Source: Priapulus caudatus (taxonomy: Eukaryota > Priapulida > Priapulimorpha > Priapulimorphida > Priapulidae). From it: a stretch of 30,451 nucleotides of DNA. Under the pieces are notes generated by a model. The model saw nothing but the letters and a program-made list of their open reading frames with translations. It was not told where the DNA came from and ran no database searches. The number at the start of each line of letters is the position of its first letter. Position 1 is the first letter of the stretch. Location: contig NW_014577274.1 of assembly GCF_000485595.1 (NCBI RefSeq), positions 201,975 through 232,425 on the forward strand, in the 5' to 3' direction. Position numbers and translations under genes: made by a program. Shown here one piece after another: positions 1 through 10,400 of this stretch.

Positions 1-367
1 TACAGCAGCTGCTGTAGACCACAAGCACTTGGAGCGTTTCAATAAAATATAATGCTAAATAAATACGAAATCTATTTACTACCAAAGTCTTAATGTTTCT
101 ATACTTTCTTTCACCTATTATTTGTGAACACAAGGTATTTGTGCCGTTGCGTTCTGGAAATCCGATTGGCTGATAAAAATACTTTTCGATGCAATCGGCT
201 ATAAAAGATTTTAGCGAAAGTGCAGTTAGTGACAGAACGAATGTACTTTCGCAAAATTGAGGTTAATCTGAACATAGTTAGTAGAGGGAGTCTCCCTCTA
301 CGAACTATGATCTGAAGAGACAGGATCCCGCCCGACACACGAACAAAGTCACTCCACGGAGAATAGC

Positions 368-1131
368 GAGAGTGAACAACGTCCATAGTGATGTTTCGTG
401 TCCGCTTTTACGTGGAGATCTATATCTAGCCTACGCGCGAGCATGGTGCTTGGTGCATGGTTTTATCTTTGCAGTTTTCAGTCTAACTGTTTCAGTGTTT
501 TGAGTATAGATGCACACGACGTGAATTATAACTTATAACGACAGAAACGATAACAGGACTGTACGATACGTAACTATTCCTGCCCGTCACGTAGTAATTA
601 TATACATAATCTGTTAAATGCACGCGTGATCTAGATAACAATTTTATAATTTATGAATGAATAAACCCATACCTCGTTTTATTATTTCGTAATGAAGTTA
701 TCGAAATACATGATCTATTCATGTATATTATGTAATACACTATATATAAGTATATACACACAAGATATATTTGTGCAACCTTACAACAGACCGTATTCCA
801 CGTATACAATCATGCGCACTCAAACATACCCTTTGTAGAACCAAGAGCAAAAATATCCCTAAAGAACATGCGCGCTCGTTTTTGCGGACAAGGGTGGGTG
901 CCCAAGAGATATTGATCGAGATTTTTGGGCTCGTGGAGAGCTTGACAAACACTTGATAACCGATAAGCGATTTTGAATCGATTATAATCAGTTTGGTGAG
1001 AAGAATAATAAAAAACATTTAAACAACATTAAACATTAAAAAAACATTTAAATAATATAAAACTGACGAGTGGTGAGATAACGGCACCCCCTCCCCCTAA
1101 CACCCGATATAGTTACTTGGTTTTTTACACC
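368..1131. other. Insert between outer and middle foldback arms, no gene seen
   Basis: This AT-rich stretch lies between the left outer arm and the left middle arm of the nested foldback. Short open frames occur on both strands (for example 740-1018 minus), but none has a recognisable domain or splice structure. It may be unique DNA or the body of the element. Confidence 0.4.
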
Positions 1132-1735
1132 GGTCAGTCATGCGTTCACATGTGTTTCACGACTGTATTTAACCAATGTTTTAATTTTTAATTAAATAAC
1201 TCCATTACGTCGAGAAAGAGTTTCACGTAGACGACTGACTAATAAGAATGCCGCGTGCCGCATGCATCTTGCTGTGTTATCAATGTGTAGAGAGAGACCA
1301 ACGTGATCCATGGACGCACAGGGATCCTAAATAGAATTTACCTGTCCGCATGAGCGAGATAATCGCACCCTTCTGAGATATTGCTCTACGTCGGTTAGGC
1401 TCATCTACAGTAGTTTGCATGCATGTGTATTTCACGCGTGCACGCCAAACTTGCGGCGCTTCGTTCTCAAGCAAATAGAATACTATATCGCAACAATGTT
1501 AATAGAGTCTAAGTTGTCTATATAGCCAAACATTGTTGTGATATAGTATTCTATTTAGGATCACGTTGGTCACTCTCTACACATTGCTAACACAGCAAGA
1601 TGCATGCGGCACGCGGCATTCTCATTAGTCAGTCGTCTGCGTGAAACCCTTTCTCGACGTAATGGAGTTATTTAATTAAAAATTAAAACATTGGTTAAAT
1701 ACAGTCGTGAAACACATGTGAACGCATAACTGACC
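1132..1735. repeat. Middle-level inverted repeat of the foldback (178-bp arms)
   Basis: The arms are 1132-1309 and 1558-1735. They begin with GGTCAGT and end with ACTGACC, and have only a few mismatches. The spacer contains a further 28-bp inverted repeat (1473-1500 and 1529-1556). The left junction near 1310-1330 has a short extra segment relative to the right arm. This looks like a complete non-autonomous element inserted in the outer one. Confidence 0.75.
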
Positions 1736-2558
1736 TAGTTATACCTAGCTATTCTCCGTGGACAGACTTTGTTCGTGTGTCGGGCGGGATCCTGTCTCTT
1801 CAGATCATAGTTCGTAGAAGGAGACTCCCTCTACTAACTATGTTCAGATTAACGTCAATTTTGCGAAAGTACCTTAGTTCTGTCACTGACTGCACTTTCG
1901 CAAAAATCTTTTATAGCCGATTGCATCGAAAATTATTTTCATCAGCCAATCGGATTTCTAGAATGCAACGGCAAACAAGACAAATACCTTGTGTTCAATC
2001 TTCAATGCAGTTTCTGTGATCAAAATATAAAAACCGATTGCGTTCCTTCAATATTCAACTTCGCTGACGGACACCGACCAAGTCTCGAACCTCTACAGGG
2101 CACATAGTAGGTGTACCCGTGGAGATAAATTGGTAAGTTTGACCAAGAACAAATTGAGTACGAATTTGGTTTATATTGCATGGTCGTCATTGATGCTGTT
2201 AAGAAGTCCACTTTAGCTGTTTAGCAACTTTTTTGACGAGGTAGGAGCTTACCATACTTAAAAGTTCCAAAGCCCTGTAATGATTTGGCACAGCCACCTC
2301 TTAATCGGCTCACAGGAATTGGCAATTCTAGCTATGAACGCAGATATATTTATGTGTCAGTGTGCAGCGGCAGCCATGGCGGCAGCCAGCGTTTGTTGCA
2401 GATGAGCATTTGGACGGCATTTGCAGGAAATTGTCGGCAATAATAGGTGAAAGAGAGTATAGAAACATTAAGACTTTGGTAGTAAATAGATTTCGTATTT
2501 ATTTAGCATTATATTTTATTGAAACGCTCCAAGTGCCTGTGGTCTACAGCAGCTGCTG

Positions 2559-3094
2559 TAAACAAACACATCTTTCCCGCAGGCGTGATTTTTTTTCCTA
2601 GGATAATCAAGAACATAGGGCTCTAGTGAGCGCTGCCATTGGTTGATACAAATCACGTGCCTCAAACTCCTGTTTTATGGTGCATTCTGACCTATGATTG
2701 TGACCCTAACCCTAACCTTATTAAAAAAAAATTTAATTTGAAAAAATTAATTGTTGTTATTAAATTGTTGTAAATAAATCATGTAAATATTTGCGTTAAT
2801 TGGAAAAAAATAGTTAAATGAAATAAAGATAGAAAAATACAGAAAACACGAAAATAATTTAAAAAAAGATGGGATTCAATCCAACGACCTTTCAGCCCTG
2901 ACGTCTGTGCTCTACGCGTTCGGCTATTTAGGATTAATAGGATTATTAATTATGGATGTGCCATAAATATTACCACACTGTGACGTCATTGAGCGACGAA
3001 ACAAGCTCAATCAATGGCAGCGCTCACTAGAGCCCTATGTTCTTGATTATCCTAGGAAAATAAATCACGCCTGCGGGAAAGATGTGTTTGTTTA
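2559..3094. mobile_element. Foldback/MITE with about 87-bp terminal inverted repeats
   Basis: The left arm 2559-2645 is the near-perfect reverse complement of 3008-3094. The ends read TAAACAAACACATC and GATGTGTTTGTTTA. If the outer TA pairs are the target duplication, this fits a Tc1/mariner-type non-autonomous element. The body carries CCCTAA-type repeats (about 2703-2722), a CRE-like TGACGTCA (2981-2988) and a tRNA-like unit on the minus strand. It sits between an arm end of the first foldback and another copy of that arm (3120-3199). Confidence 0.7.
2865..2930 (-). other. tRNA-like pol III unit, probable SINE or tRNA relic
   Basis: On the minus strand a D-arm-like stretch reads TAGCCGAACGCGTAGAGCA, close to the usual box A region. 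About 35 nt later GGATTGAATCC resembles box B (GGTTCGAATCC). A run of T follows directly, as at a pol III terminator. The anticodon stem is only about three pairs and the acceptor stem is poor, so it is not a working tRNA gene. I read it as a tRNA-derived relic in the middle of the foldback element. Confidence 0.4.
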
Positions 3095-3119
3095 CAGCAG
3101 TCACAGGACACAGGTCGCA

Positions 3120-3199
3120 GTCTACAGGACCACAGGCACTTGGAGCGTTTCAATAAAATATAATGCTAAATATATACGAAATCTATTTACTACCAAAGT
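3120..3199. repeat. Third partial copy of the outer foldback arm
   Basis: This segment has the same orientation as 1-90 and the opposite orientation to 2440-2560. It shares the stretch from CACTTGGAGCGTTTCAATAA to TACCAAAGT. Together with 2440-2560 it frames the foldback at 2559-3094. Confidence 0.75.
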
Positions 3200-3918
3200 A
3201 ATCAGTACCACGCTTCCCACAGGGTGGTAAAAATCGGATCCTCGAAAGCTCCAATAGCGTATCCATCCGAGCTGAAGCATCCGGGCACTTTTAGAATGAA
3301 TTGATTTGAAGTTTGGTTTGTAGTTGGCTGGTTCGGAAAGTGTAGTGAATAGATTGCAAGTCCTATGAATTGATTCGAAGTTTCCTGAATAGTTTTGCAC
3401 ACGGACCGGAAACAAACAGAGTGGGCGGCAAATTGTAAACGTTAGTAAGTGATTTCAGAGGTCTTGAATAGATTGGCAGTTGCATAAATTGATTGTTAAA
3501 TGAGCTCTTTGATTGTAAACGTTTAATATAATATGTTTTGAAAGCTGTATAATTAATTTGTAATTTAAGCTATACATTTGTCGTTTGTTACCTAATAATT
3601 CTGAAACCAACAGATAGATTCGCATTTCTGGTGATTAATGTTAAAAGTAATAAATTAATTTCAAACTTAATGAACTGACACATGTACGCAAGCACACGGC
3701 AAGTTGCAAAACGGAAATTGGTGGACAGCACTATATATTGGTGGCTACTCCCAAACTGTCGTTTTTACGGGCAGTTTATGAACACTCAGAAATCACTGGC
3801 TGTCACGTCCGTGTGTCGGGTCCTTTTAATAGCTTCGCTGCCACCATGTTTCCTTGTTTGTGTCTTTTGTTAGCAGAACCAGTATGGACGATAGAACACA
3901 GAGCTCTGGTATAGAGCT
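3200..3918. other. Intergenic stretch, nothing recognised
   Basis: Short open frames on both strands (for example 3122-3415 minus and 3682-3873 plus) show no known domain, no repeat and no convincing splice structure. The first part contains several related TTGAATAGATTGC-like phrases, which suggests old short tandem duplication. Confidence 0.4.
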
Positions 3919-4286
3919 CCGAAGTGATGACGTCACGGTGGCATGACAGCGAACCCACTGGTTCTAAACAATCATATTATGCTCTGGTATTAACTGCGTG
4001 AAAATGGTGTCGTGTTTTGTACCCGATTGTAACCATCATTCTGAGAGTCATTATTGCAGTTTTTATAGATTTCCAAAGGATGGAAGTGAAAAGCTTGTAA
4101 TATATATGTAATATATATTGAAAATATTGTAAGATCGACTTGCTACCGATGCTTTACCGCTGTCTGCAGCGCACACACTCGTGTTTTACGTACGCACAAC
4201 ATTTTCACGAAGTTAATGTTATGGAGCCAGTGGGTTGTTTAGAACCAGTGGGTTCATTGTCATGCCACCGTGACGTCACACTTCGG
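3919..4286. mobile_element. 52-53 bp inverted repeat enclosing a THAP exon
   Basis: The left arm 3919-3971 is the reverse complement of 4235-4286, with about three mismatches and one indel. Each arm contains TGACGTCACGGTGGCATGAC or its complement. The phrase GAACCAGTGGGTT (allowing one change) also appears twice at the right arm's inner edge. The 260-bp interior holds a THAP-type coding segment. THAP domains bind element ends in P-element transposases, so a miniature element is plausible. No transposase catalytic region is present. Confidence 0.5.
4004..4111 (+). CDS. THAP-type zinc-finger N-terminal exon (fragment)
   Basis: The 35-codon frame begins MVSCFVPDCN and continues to YRFPKDG. The Met-Val start, a Cys-x4-Cys pair (residues 4 and 9) and an aromatic-x-FP-K-D block near residues 20-26 are the hallmarks of the first part of a THAP domain (C2CH zinc finger). 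The distal Cys-x2-His and AVPTIF box are absent, so this is either a first exon or a relic. GTAATA at 4096 could be a splice donor. If it is not used, the frame stops at 4109-4111. The segment lies between inverted repeat arms at 3919-3971 and 4235-4286. I cannot tell host gene from transposon, and no later exon was found. Confidence 0.55.
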   Translation: MVSCFVPDCNHHSESHYCSFYRFPKDGSEKLVIYM

Positions 4287-4504
4287 CGCATCATGAAGGA
4301 CGAATGCGATACGGGACCATCTTGTGATTAGATACACTGGTCCGAAACTAAAAAAAAACTCCGGCTGCTATCAGGGTTCGGTGTGGGTAAATCTATACCC
4401 GACAGCTTACACGGTCCGCGAAAGTGAGAGCTGCTTTGAAGCGTTGCCAATTCCCAGCAGGAAGCGGCTGCTGCCTAGCGGACGGAAAGATTTTAGCCGC
4501 ACGT

Positions 4505-4541
4505 GGCCAATGACGTCACGCATTTAGCGCCGGCTATATAA
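4505..4541 (+). promoter_or_regulatory. Arginase core promoter: CCAAT, CRE and TATA
   Basis: GGCCAAT at 4505-4511 overlaps a full CRE, TGACGTCA, at 4511-4518. TATATAA follows at 4535-4541, which predicts transcription starting near 4565. The arginase start codon is at 4738, so the leader would be about 170 nt. A second CCAAT lies near 4447. The arrangement suggests control through CREB/ATF-type factors; that part is inference. Confidence 0.6.
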
Positions 4542-4633
4542 GCGCCCCGCATTCGGTTCCGTGGAAAGAATCGCTCATAAACACACGATTTACTCCGAAA
4601 CGCGTTCACTATCTATATTCGCATAACTATTTT

Positions 4634-4687
4634 ATGTCAGGCGATCGAGCGACGTTGGAAGAGAACGGAGAGGTGATCATACTCTAG
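4634..4687 (+). CDS. Upstream ORF in the arginase 5' leader
   Basis: A 17-codon frame (MSGDRATLEENGEVIIL) followed by TAG lies between the predicted transcription start (about 4565) and the arginase ATG at 4738. It ends 50 nt before that ATG. The ATG has T at -3, a weak context that would allow leaky scanning. The main ATG has G at -3. Whether it is translated or regulatory cannot be told from the sequence. Confidence 0.4.
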   Translation: MSGDRATLEENGEVIIL

Positions 4688-4737
4688 TGATATTTACTCG
4701 TTTGTAATACGACGGCGCTGTACACCCCGATAGCGGT

Positions 4738-4863
4738 ATGCCGAGCGGTGGTGAGCATAGCAGTACGGTGAGAGAGGGGAGAGCTGGTCAGCAGATAGGG
4801 AGAGCCGCCGGGCCGGTGCGCAGGGGAATAGGCATCGTGGGCGTGCCTATCTGGCACGGACAG
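4738..4863 (+). CDS. ARG: Arginase exon 1
   Basis: Encodes 42 residues, from MPSGGEHSS to GIGIVGVPIWHGQ, and ends in phase 0 before GTGAGA. The first 28 residues have five Arg and two Glu. The conserved fold begins at GIGIVGVP, the first beta strand. Confidence 0.88.
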
Positions 4864-7264
4864 GTGAGAGAGATAGAGCTTTAATGAGAGGTTTAATCAC
4901 GTGCGACGTGTTATTATTGTTTCATTGTAGTACGGGATTGTTTTATTGTGTTGTTGTGATGTTGTGTTGTCGTGTTATTGTGTTATTGTGTTTTGTTATT
5001 ATGTATAATTTTATTGTGTCGTAAAGTGTTTGTTTTATAGCATTCACTACATTACGCGACTTTATAGGACCATAAAAAATAAAATAAAAAACACGTAATT
5101 TTCACACGTATGCACCCTCTTAAGACTGTGGCAGCTATATACGTTATATTCAGTGACTGGTTTTAACGAAAAGGCCTATAATAACATTACAGACTCGCAT
5201 ATCTTATCTCGCTGGCATTGTAACGCGTCGATATAATTCGTTTTATGACGTAACGTAACCGAGCAGTTGATTCAAAGTATCACAAAACTAACACATGTAT
5301 AATTATGCTGGCCAGGGGCGTGTACAGGGGGGGTGGGGGTCCAGGGGGTCCGCCCCCCTCCCCTGCTCGCGCAGAAAACGCATCTAAGAGGGTGTAATTT
5401 CAGAAATTTTCTGGGGGAGGCCCCCCCCGACCCCCCCTTCGCGTGCTCGCAAGTTTGGGTTACGGTTAGACCTCCCCCCCCCCCCTGGTACAAATCCTGT
5501 ACACGCCCCTGCTAGCGTAGTATTTTCTTCACTTGGGGTTCAACTTGCGTTGATCACGAGTTTGACAGTCAACAAACAAATATAGATGAGCAAGCAGCAT
5601 GTTGCTAACATGTTTTGCGAGCAGTGAGTGGGGGTAGGACGCGCGCTTGCCAACACACCCCCGTGAGACGCAACGCCATTGGCTGAAAAGCTGACACACA
5701 CCCAACGCAGCCGAAAATACTGCGTGAAACAAACATCGATGTGCAATCCATTCGGTTCGGAATACCCGCTTAGAATCGAGATGGTCGGGGTAAAATCACG
5801 TTATGATATTCGCTGAACTTCGACAGTTCGTGTGAGATTCACGGTTAATCGATTTCTAAGCCGCAGTGAGACATATGAGCACCGATATCATGCCAACGGT
5901 CATGGCCAGTGTTAGCTCTAGTACTATAGCCCGCGTACAGTTGCCGCAGGCCTGCGGAACCTGTACGCGGGCTGCAGTACTGGAGCTAGGCCAGTGTAAG
6001 AAGTTCTGTGGAGGTATAGATTCATACGCGATCTTATTGACTGCACTGCGCGCGGCCTTGCAAACACAGGGTCGCGACTATATATAGTGCAGCGGGCCTA
6101 CACGTAAACATGAACCTAGTTTCGGTGGGAAAAATCCGGCAGCTTGGTATGCGAGCTAGCGGCATCAACAGGTTGGGTTCACAGCGAGTCCAGCATCGCG
6201 TGTCGCGGACGGCCAGTGAGCGCGTATATGTTATGTTTGCTAACAGGCCGTCAACATACAGTCGTAAATGCACAGTCTGCCGCTGCCGCCGCGCCAAACA
6301 TACACAAAATGTTACTTTCCCTTTTATAATTATTTTGTTGACTGGTACGATTCTAGTACCGCCCTGGCACATTTTTGTGACATGAGCTCGCTGTCGTTGT
6401 CATGGTAACCAATATCAGCTGCTACACGTTTAAATCCCAGAGACATATTGAGTTTCCTGGTTAGCAGTAACTCGTGTTGCTGGAGCTACTCATCCGCCTA
6501 TTCATTTATCCGTCATTGCGAACATGAGGCACATATATAATACCATAAGTAAAGCGACGAGTTTGCTATTATTCACTCCTGATATTATGTTTGTATCTGA
6601 AAGATTACCATTCTCTGTGATCTCTGTTCATTTCAGTGTTTTCTCTCTTCTTTCGTCTCTCACCTTCCCTTCTTCGTTCACCGGCTCGCAGCACGCATAG
6701 TGAATGTGCGGCTCATGCCAACACCGCGACACTTTTCCCTCACAACACTCACCGCGACAGGTAACGTGTTCGTAGCCTCCACACGCCACCTCCCGCCAAA
6801 CCGCTGCCCACCCACAGCTAACCACCCACCCTTCCCTTATTTTCACTCTCCACTGATTTACCACCGATGCGGGGCACGCACGCACGCACGTACGCACGTA
6901 CGAACGCCCGCACGCTCGTGCACGCACATGTAACAACATACGCAGAAAAAATTCTTCTCCGTGAGCCTGTCTTGTTTGTCGTTGTTTTTTTCGTATCTGA
7001 AAATTTTAAAAGCATGTTTTATATGGATTCTTATTAAGATAAGTGCATGCCCATGTGCTTGGACAAGAAGAATGACGTTTGTGGTTACAAGTGGAGATTA
7101 ATGCTAACTTATGTATATTTTACTTAGCCCAATCCTGGGACGCAGTGGGCTCCAAAGCGATTAAGGGAGACTGGAGTGATTGGCGGATTACAAAGGCTAG
7201 GTAAGCGCTCTCGTTTCTTTTGATATTATCATAAATATATATTACATATATAATGTAATATACA

Positions 7265-7302
<38 letters not shown>

Positions 7303-7340
7303 TATATATATATATATAATATATGTATATATATATATAT

Positions 7341-7428
<88 letters not shown>

Positions 7429-10400
7429 TGTGTGTGTGTGTGTTTGTGTGGTGTGTGTGGTGTGTGCGTGCGTTGCGTGCGTGGCGTGCGTGCGTGTGCG
7501 TGGCGTGCGTGCGTGCGTGCGTGCGTGAGTGCGTGCGTGCGTGTGATTTTGTTTGTACATTTGTGAATGCAGTTGGCGTGTTGCGTTTGTGTCAGACACG
7601 GCACGTGTATAGCTCTAGGAAAAGTGTTTCACAATTTCAACTAAATAGCTAGCGTATCAGATCCGCATTGGTTCTGGCAAAACATCCGCGCGATCGCATT
7701 ACTCTGAATCAATGGTCCCATCAATATATATATATATATATATATATTATGTATACGTGGCATGTGATGTGTCACTGGAAGGTACGTGAGGGTGTGAGTC
7801 ACCATGCACACTCTGATAGGTGGAAACGGACCAGTCGCGCCTTTCATCCCCCCGGATAAACACAAGCAAACATGAGCAAACCAGAGTAACGACAGTATTT
7901 ATAGAAAGTGCTCGCAAACATCCGTACATCGTGGTTTTGTACTTTGAACGAGCATGCATGGCCTTGTATTTTTATCGGGGGTGCGCGTTCTTTTCGTCGC
8001 ACCCTACAGCTAAAACTGCGTTGTTTGCAATACTGGGCCCAAGTAAGCATATGCATGATAAAGATGTCGCATAAAATATAAAGGCAGTATTGACAAAAGA
8101 AATACTCGACGTCGATTGGTTAACGTCGCTCAAAATGTTGCAACATGTTGCGGGACCGGAGCGCGCCTACATTTTCTGCAACATTGCACGTTCAACACGT
8201 TGCATCGCCTCTTTCAATATGCAGCATAGCATGGCACATGCTGTTCAACATTTGATGCTAACGGATTTTGAACCGCGTATGATGAGTGCACAGACAATTA
8301 GTTAACATATGCTAATTCAAAATTCAAACCATAGTCATATGACACGAAAAATGGCACACACTAATTAAAGAATTTTTACCTTTAAGGTTGGCACGTTAAT
8401 GACTACGGGGACTTGCAGTTCATAACCTTTCAAGATGATATAGCCTATGAACCCAATGCAATATACAACCCGAGAACAGTAGGCGATGCCACCAGAAAAG
8501 TAAGAAACCTTGTATACCCTAACTTTTTTTCTCTTGATAGACAGCATTTTGCGATACGGTTGTTGAACCTGTGGGGCATGCTTTGCGCTTCTACATTTCT
8601 ACTCCGTGTCGTGATTCGCTACACATGGCAGTAAAGAATCAGAAATTTCCAAGTTAGGATAAGTGATATTGAATCGGATTTGCACTCGTGACCAGTACAC
8701 GGTATCCTATACAGTGACGTAAGTCATGCCACGATCACGTGCGCTTACGTCATCCGAATCGTTGCAGAGCGGATGTCATCCCTACTCCGATCCCGAGTGA
8801 TCGAGAAAGTGTAGATGTATTTGCACTCGCGAGCTCGCAAGGATTTCGCTGTAGTGAGGCGCGGATGCGTGGTAGATGCGGTGGAGGGATTGGCGGGGTA
8901 GAATTAGCTAGCTAGTAACGCACAGCTGTCTATATCGCAGCCGGCTGAAAGGGGTGATAGGATATGTTTACTAGGCACTTCTAATTTTAACATATATTTT
9001 ACGATATATTAAAGAATGATGCAAAAACCCTAAAAAGTGCCCTAACCCTAACCCTAACCCTAACCCTGACCCTAATTAAATTTAAAATATATGTTAAAAT
9101 TAGAAGTGCCTAGTAAACATATCCTACCCCCCGGCTGCGTCTATATCACGCGGTGATTACGTAGACACACGCGTCCACGCACACGAACCCACGCACGCAC
9201 GCGCGCGCGTACAGACAGGCGCGTGTACATATATATATGCACTAAGTAACGCATCGATATAATACTATATAATACATACTACTAATCCTTGTACATTTAG
9301 GAGATTTTATTATCTTGGTAGTAATAATAATAATTAGCATATTTTCTAGCATAGCTTGTAACCAATTTGTTTTTATTCACTCCTGACAGCATATATACTA
9401 CTATAACTAACACTAGAATACTACTCATATAGTCGTATATAGAGTCGAGTCTAAACATATATTCGCACGATAAACATCCTAATCCATGCATAATCATATG
9501 AACATTGATTTCCATCTCTTCGTTTCGGCGTAGATCGCGGCCGCCGTACGACGTTCGTTGCAGGACAACGGCATCTCGCTCAACATCGGCGGCGACCACA
9601 GCATGACCATAGGTACATTCCACGCACACGCGCAGGTGTTCGACAAGCCGTGCCTCGTCTGGGTCGACGCGCACGCCGACATCAACACGGCGGCATCGAG
9701 CGTCTCGGGACACATCCACGGTATGCCCGTAGCGTTCATGCTACACGAGACGAGCGGTCTCTGTAACGTGCTGCCGGGCTTCGAGTGGTGTCGACCAAGG
9801 TAATATTATATCGTATATATCATACCATACGTAACAGCGCTGACTGTTGGTGTGTGTGTGTGTGGGGGGGGGGGAAGGTACATATCAATAACATCAGGCG
9901 GTGGTAATAATATTTATTATAACCGATATATTATTATTATTATTATTATTGTTTTTCGCTGATAACGGAATGCAAACAAAAACTAGAAAAATGTCAGCAG
10001 TCATAGTAGGCCTATACGTACGGTCTCTCTCCTCTTGTACATAGTAATATATATGCATATAAATTTAAAGTTGGCATTTTGCCCTGGCCTCATGCTGAAC
10101 TGACATTTCACACTTTCATTTGGCACGATGCCCGTTTTCACATCCTTGTCTATATATATATCACCATGTGGGTGTATGCAGGGGGGGGGGTCGTGAGGGT
10201 CGTACGACCCCCCCAAAATTTTAAAAGGTCCACATTTTTTCCAAAGACATTTTTTTTCGAGGGCCTTTTTACAATTACATAAATGAAAAAGATCAGGTAC
10301 CAGCAATGAGTCCAAAGACATTGCCAATTGCGTGACGTAAATCTATCCCAATTCCAGCAATTCTGAAACTGAGCCTTTTTTTAAACAAAATTTTGTTTCA

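Larger units (their letters stand above)
1..2560. mobile_element. Nested foldback element, three levels of inverted repeat
   Basis: Outer arms: 1-121 is the reverse complement of 2440-2560, and 126-367 is the reverse complement of 1748-1996. The right arm carries an extra 443-bp block (1997-2439) that the left arm lacks. Middle level: 1132-1309 pairs with 1558-1735, both 178 bp. Inner level: 1473-1500 pairs with 1529-1556 around a 28-bp spacer. The short open frames in the outer arms are mirror images of each other and need not be genes. No transposase is recognisable. I infer successive insertions of non-autonomous DNA elements. The left end may continue beyond the window. Confidence 0.75.
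4864..7127 (+). other. Arginase intron 1
   Basis: GT...AG intron of 2264 bp. It holds the GGGGCGTGTACAGG foldback (5313-5511), the 76-bp palindrome (5913-5988) and a GCAC-rich microsatellite (6874-6928). The remaining open frames (for example 5529-5746 minus and 6034-6385 on both strands) show no recognisable domain. Confidence 0.8.

Noticed and set aside
111-2019. Similar 80-91 residue frames at 111-386 (minus) and 1777-2019 (plus)
   Set aside because: They are the two arms of one inverted repeat. The likeness is due to DNA duplication, and no domain is recognisable.
2020-2211. Minus-strand frame in the extra block of the right foldback arm
   Set aside because: Short, no known motif, and lies in repeat DNA.
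2865-2930. Functional tRNA gene
   Set aside because: The anticodon and acceptor stems do not pair properly. Only box A/B-like parts and a T run are present.
5333-5515. Pro-rich frames around 5272-5515
   Set aside because: Produced by G/C homopolymer runs in the foldback MITE.
7242-7652. Long Cys/Val and His/Thr-rich open frames on both strands
   Set aside because: They are translations of the AT/GT/GCGT microsatellite, inside an arginase intron.
9041-9075. CCCTAA repeats as a chromosome end
   Set aside because: Only about five units, enclosed by MITE arms and inside a gene.
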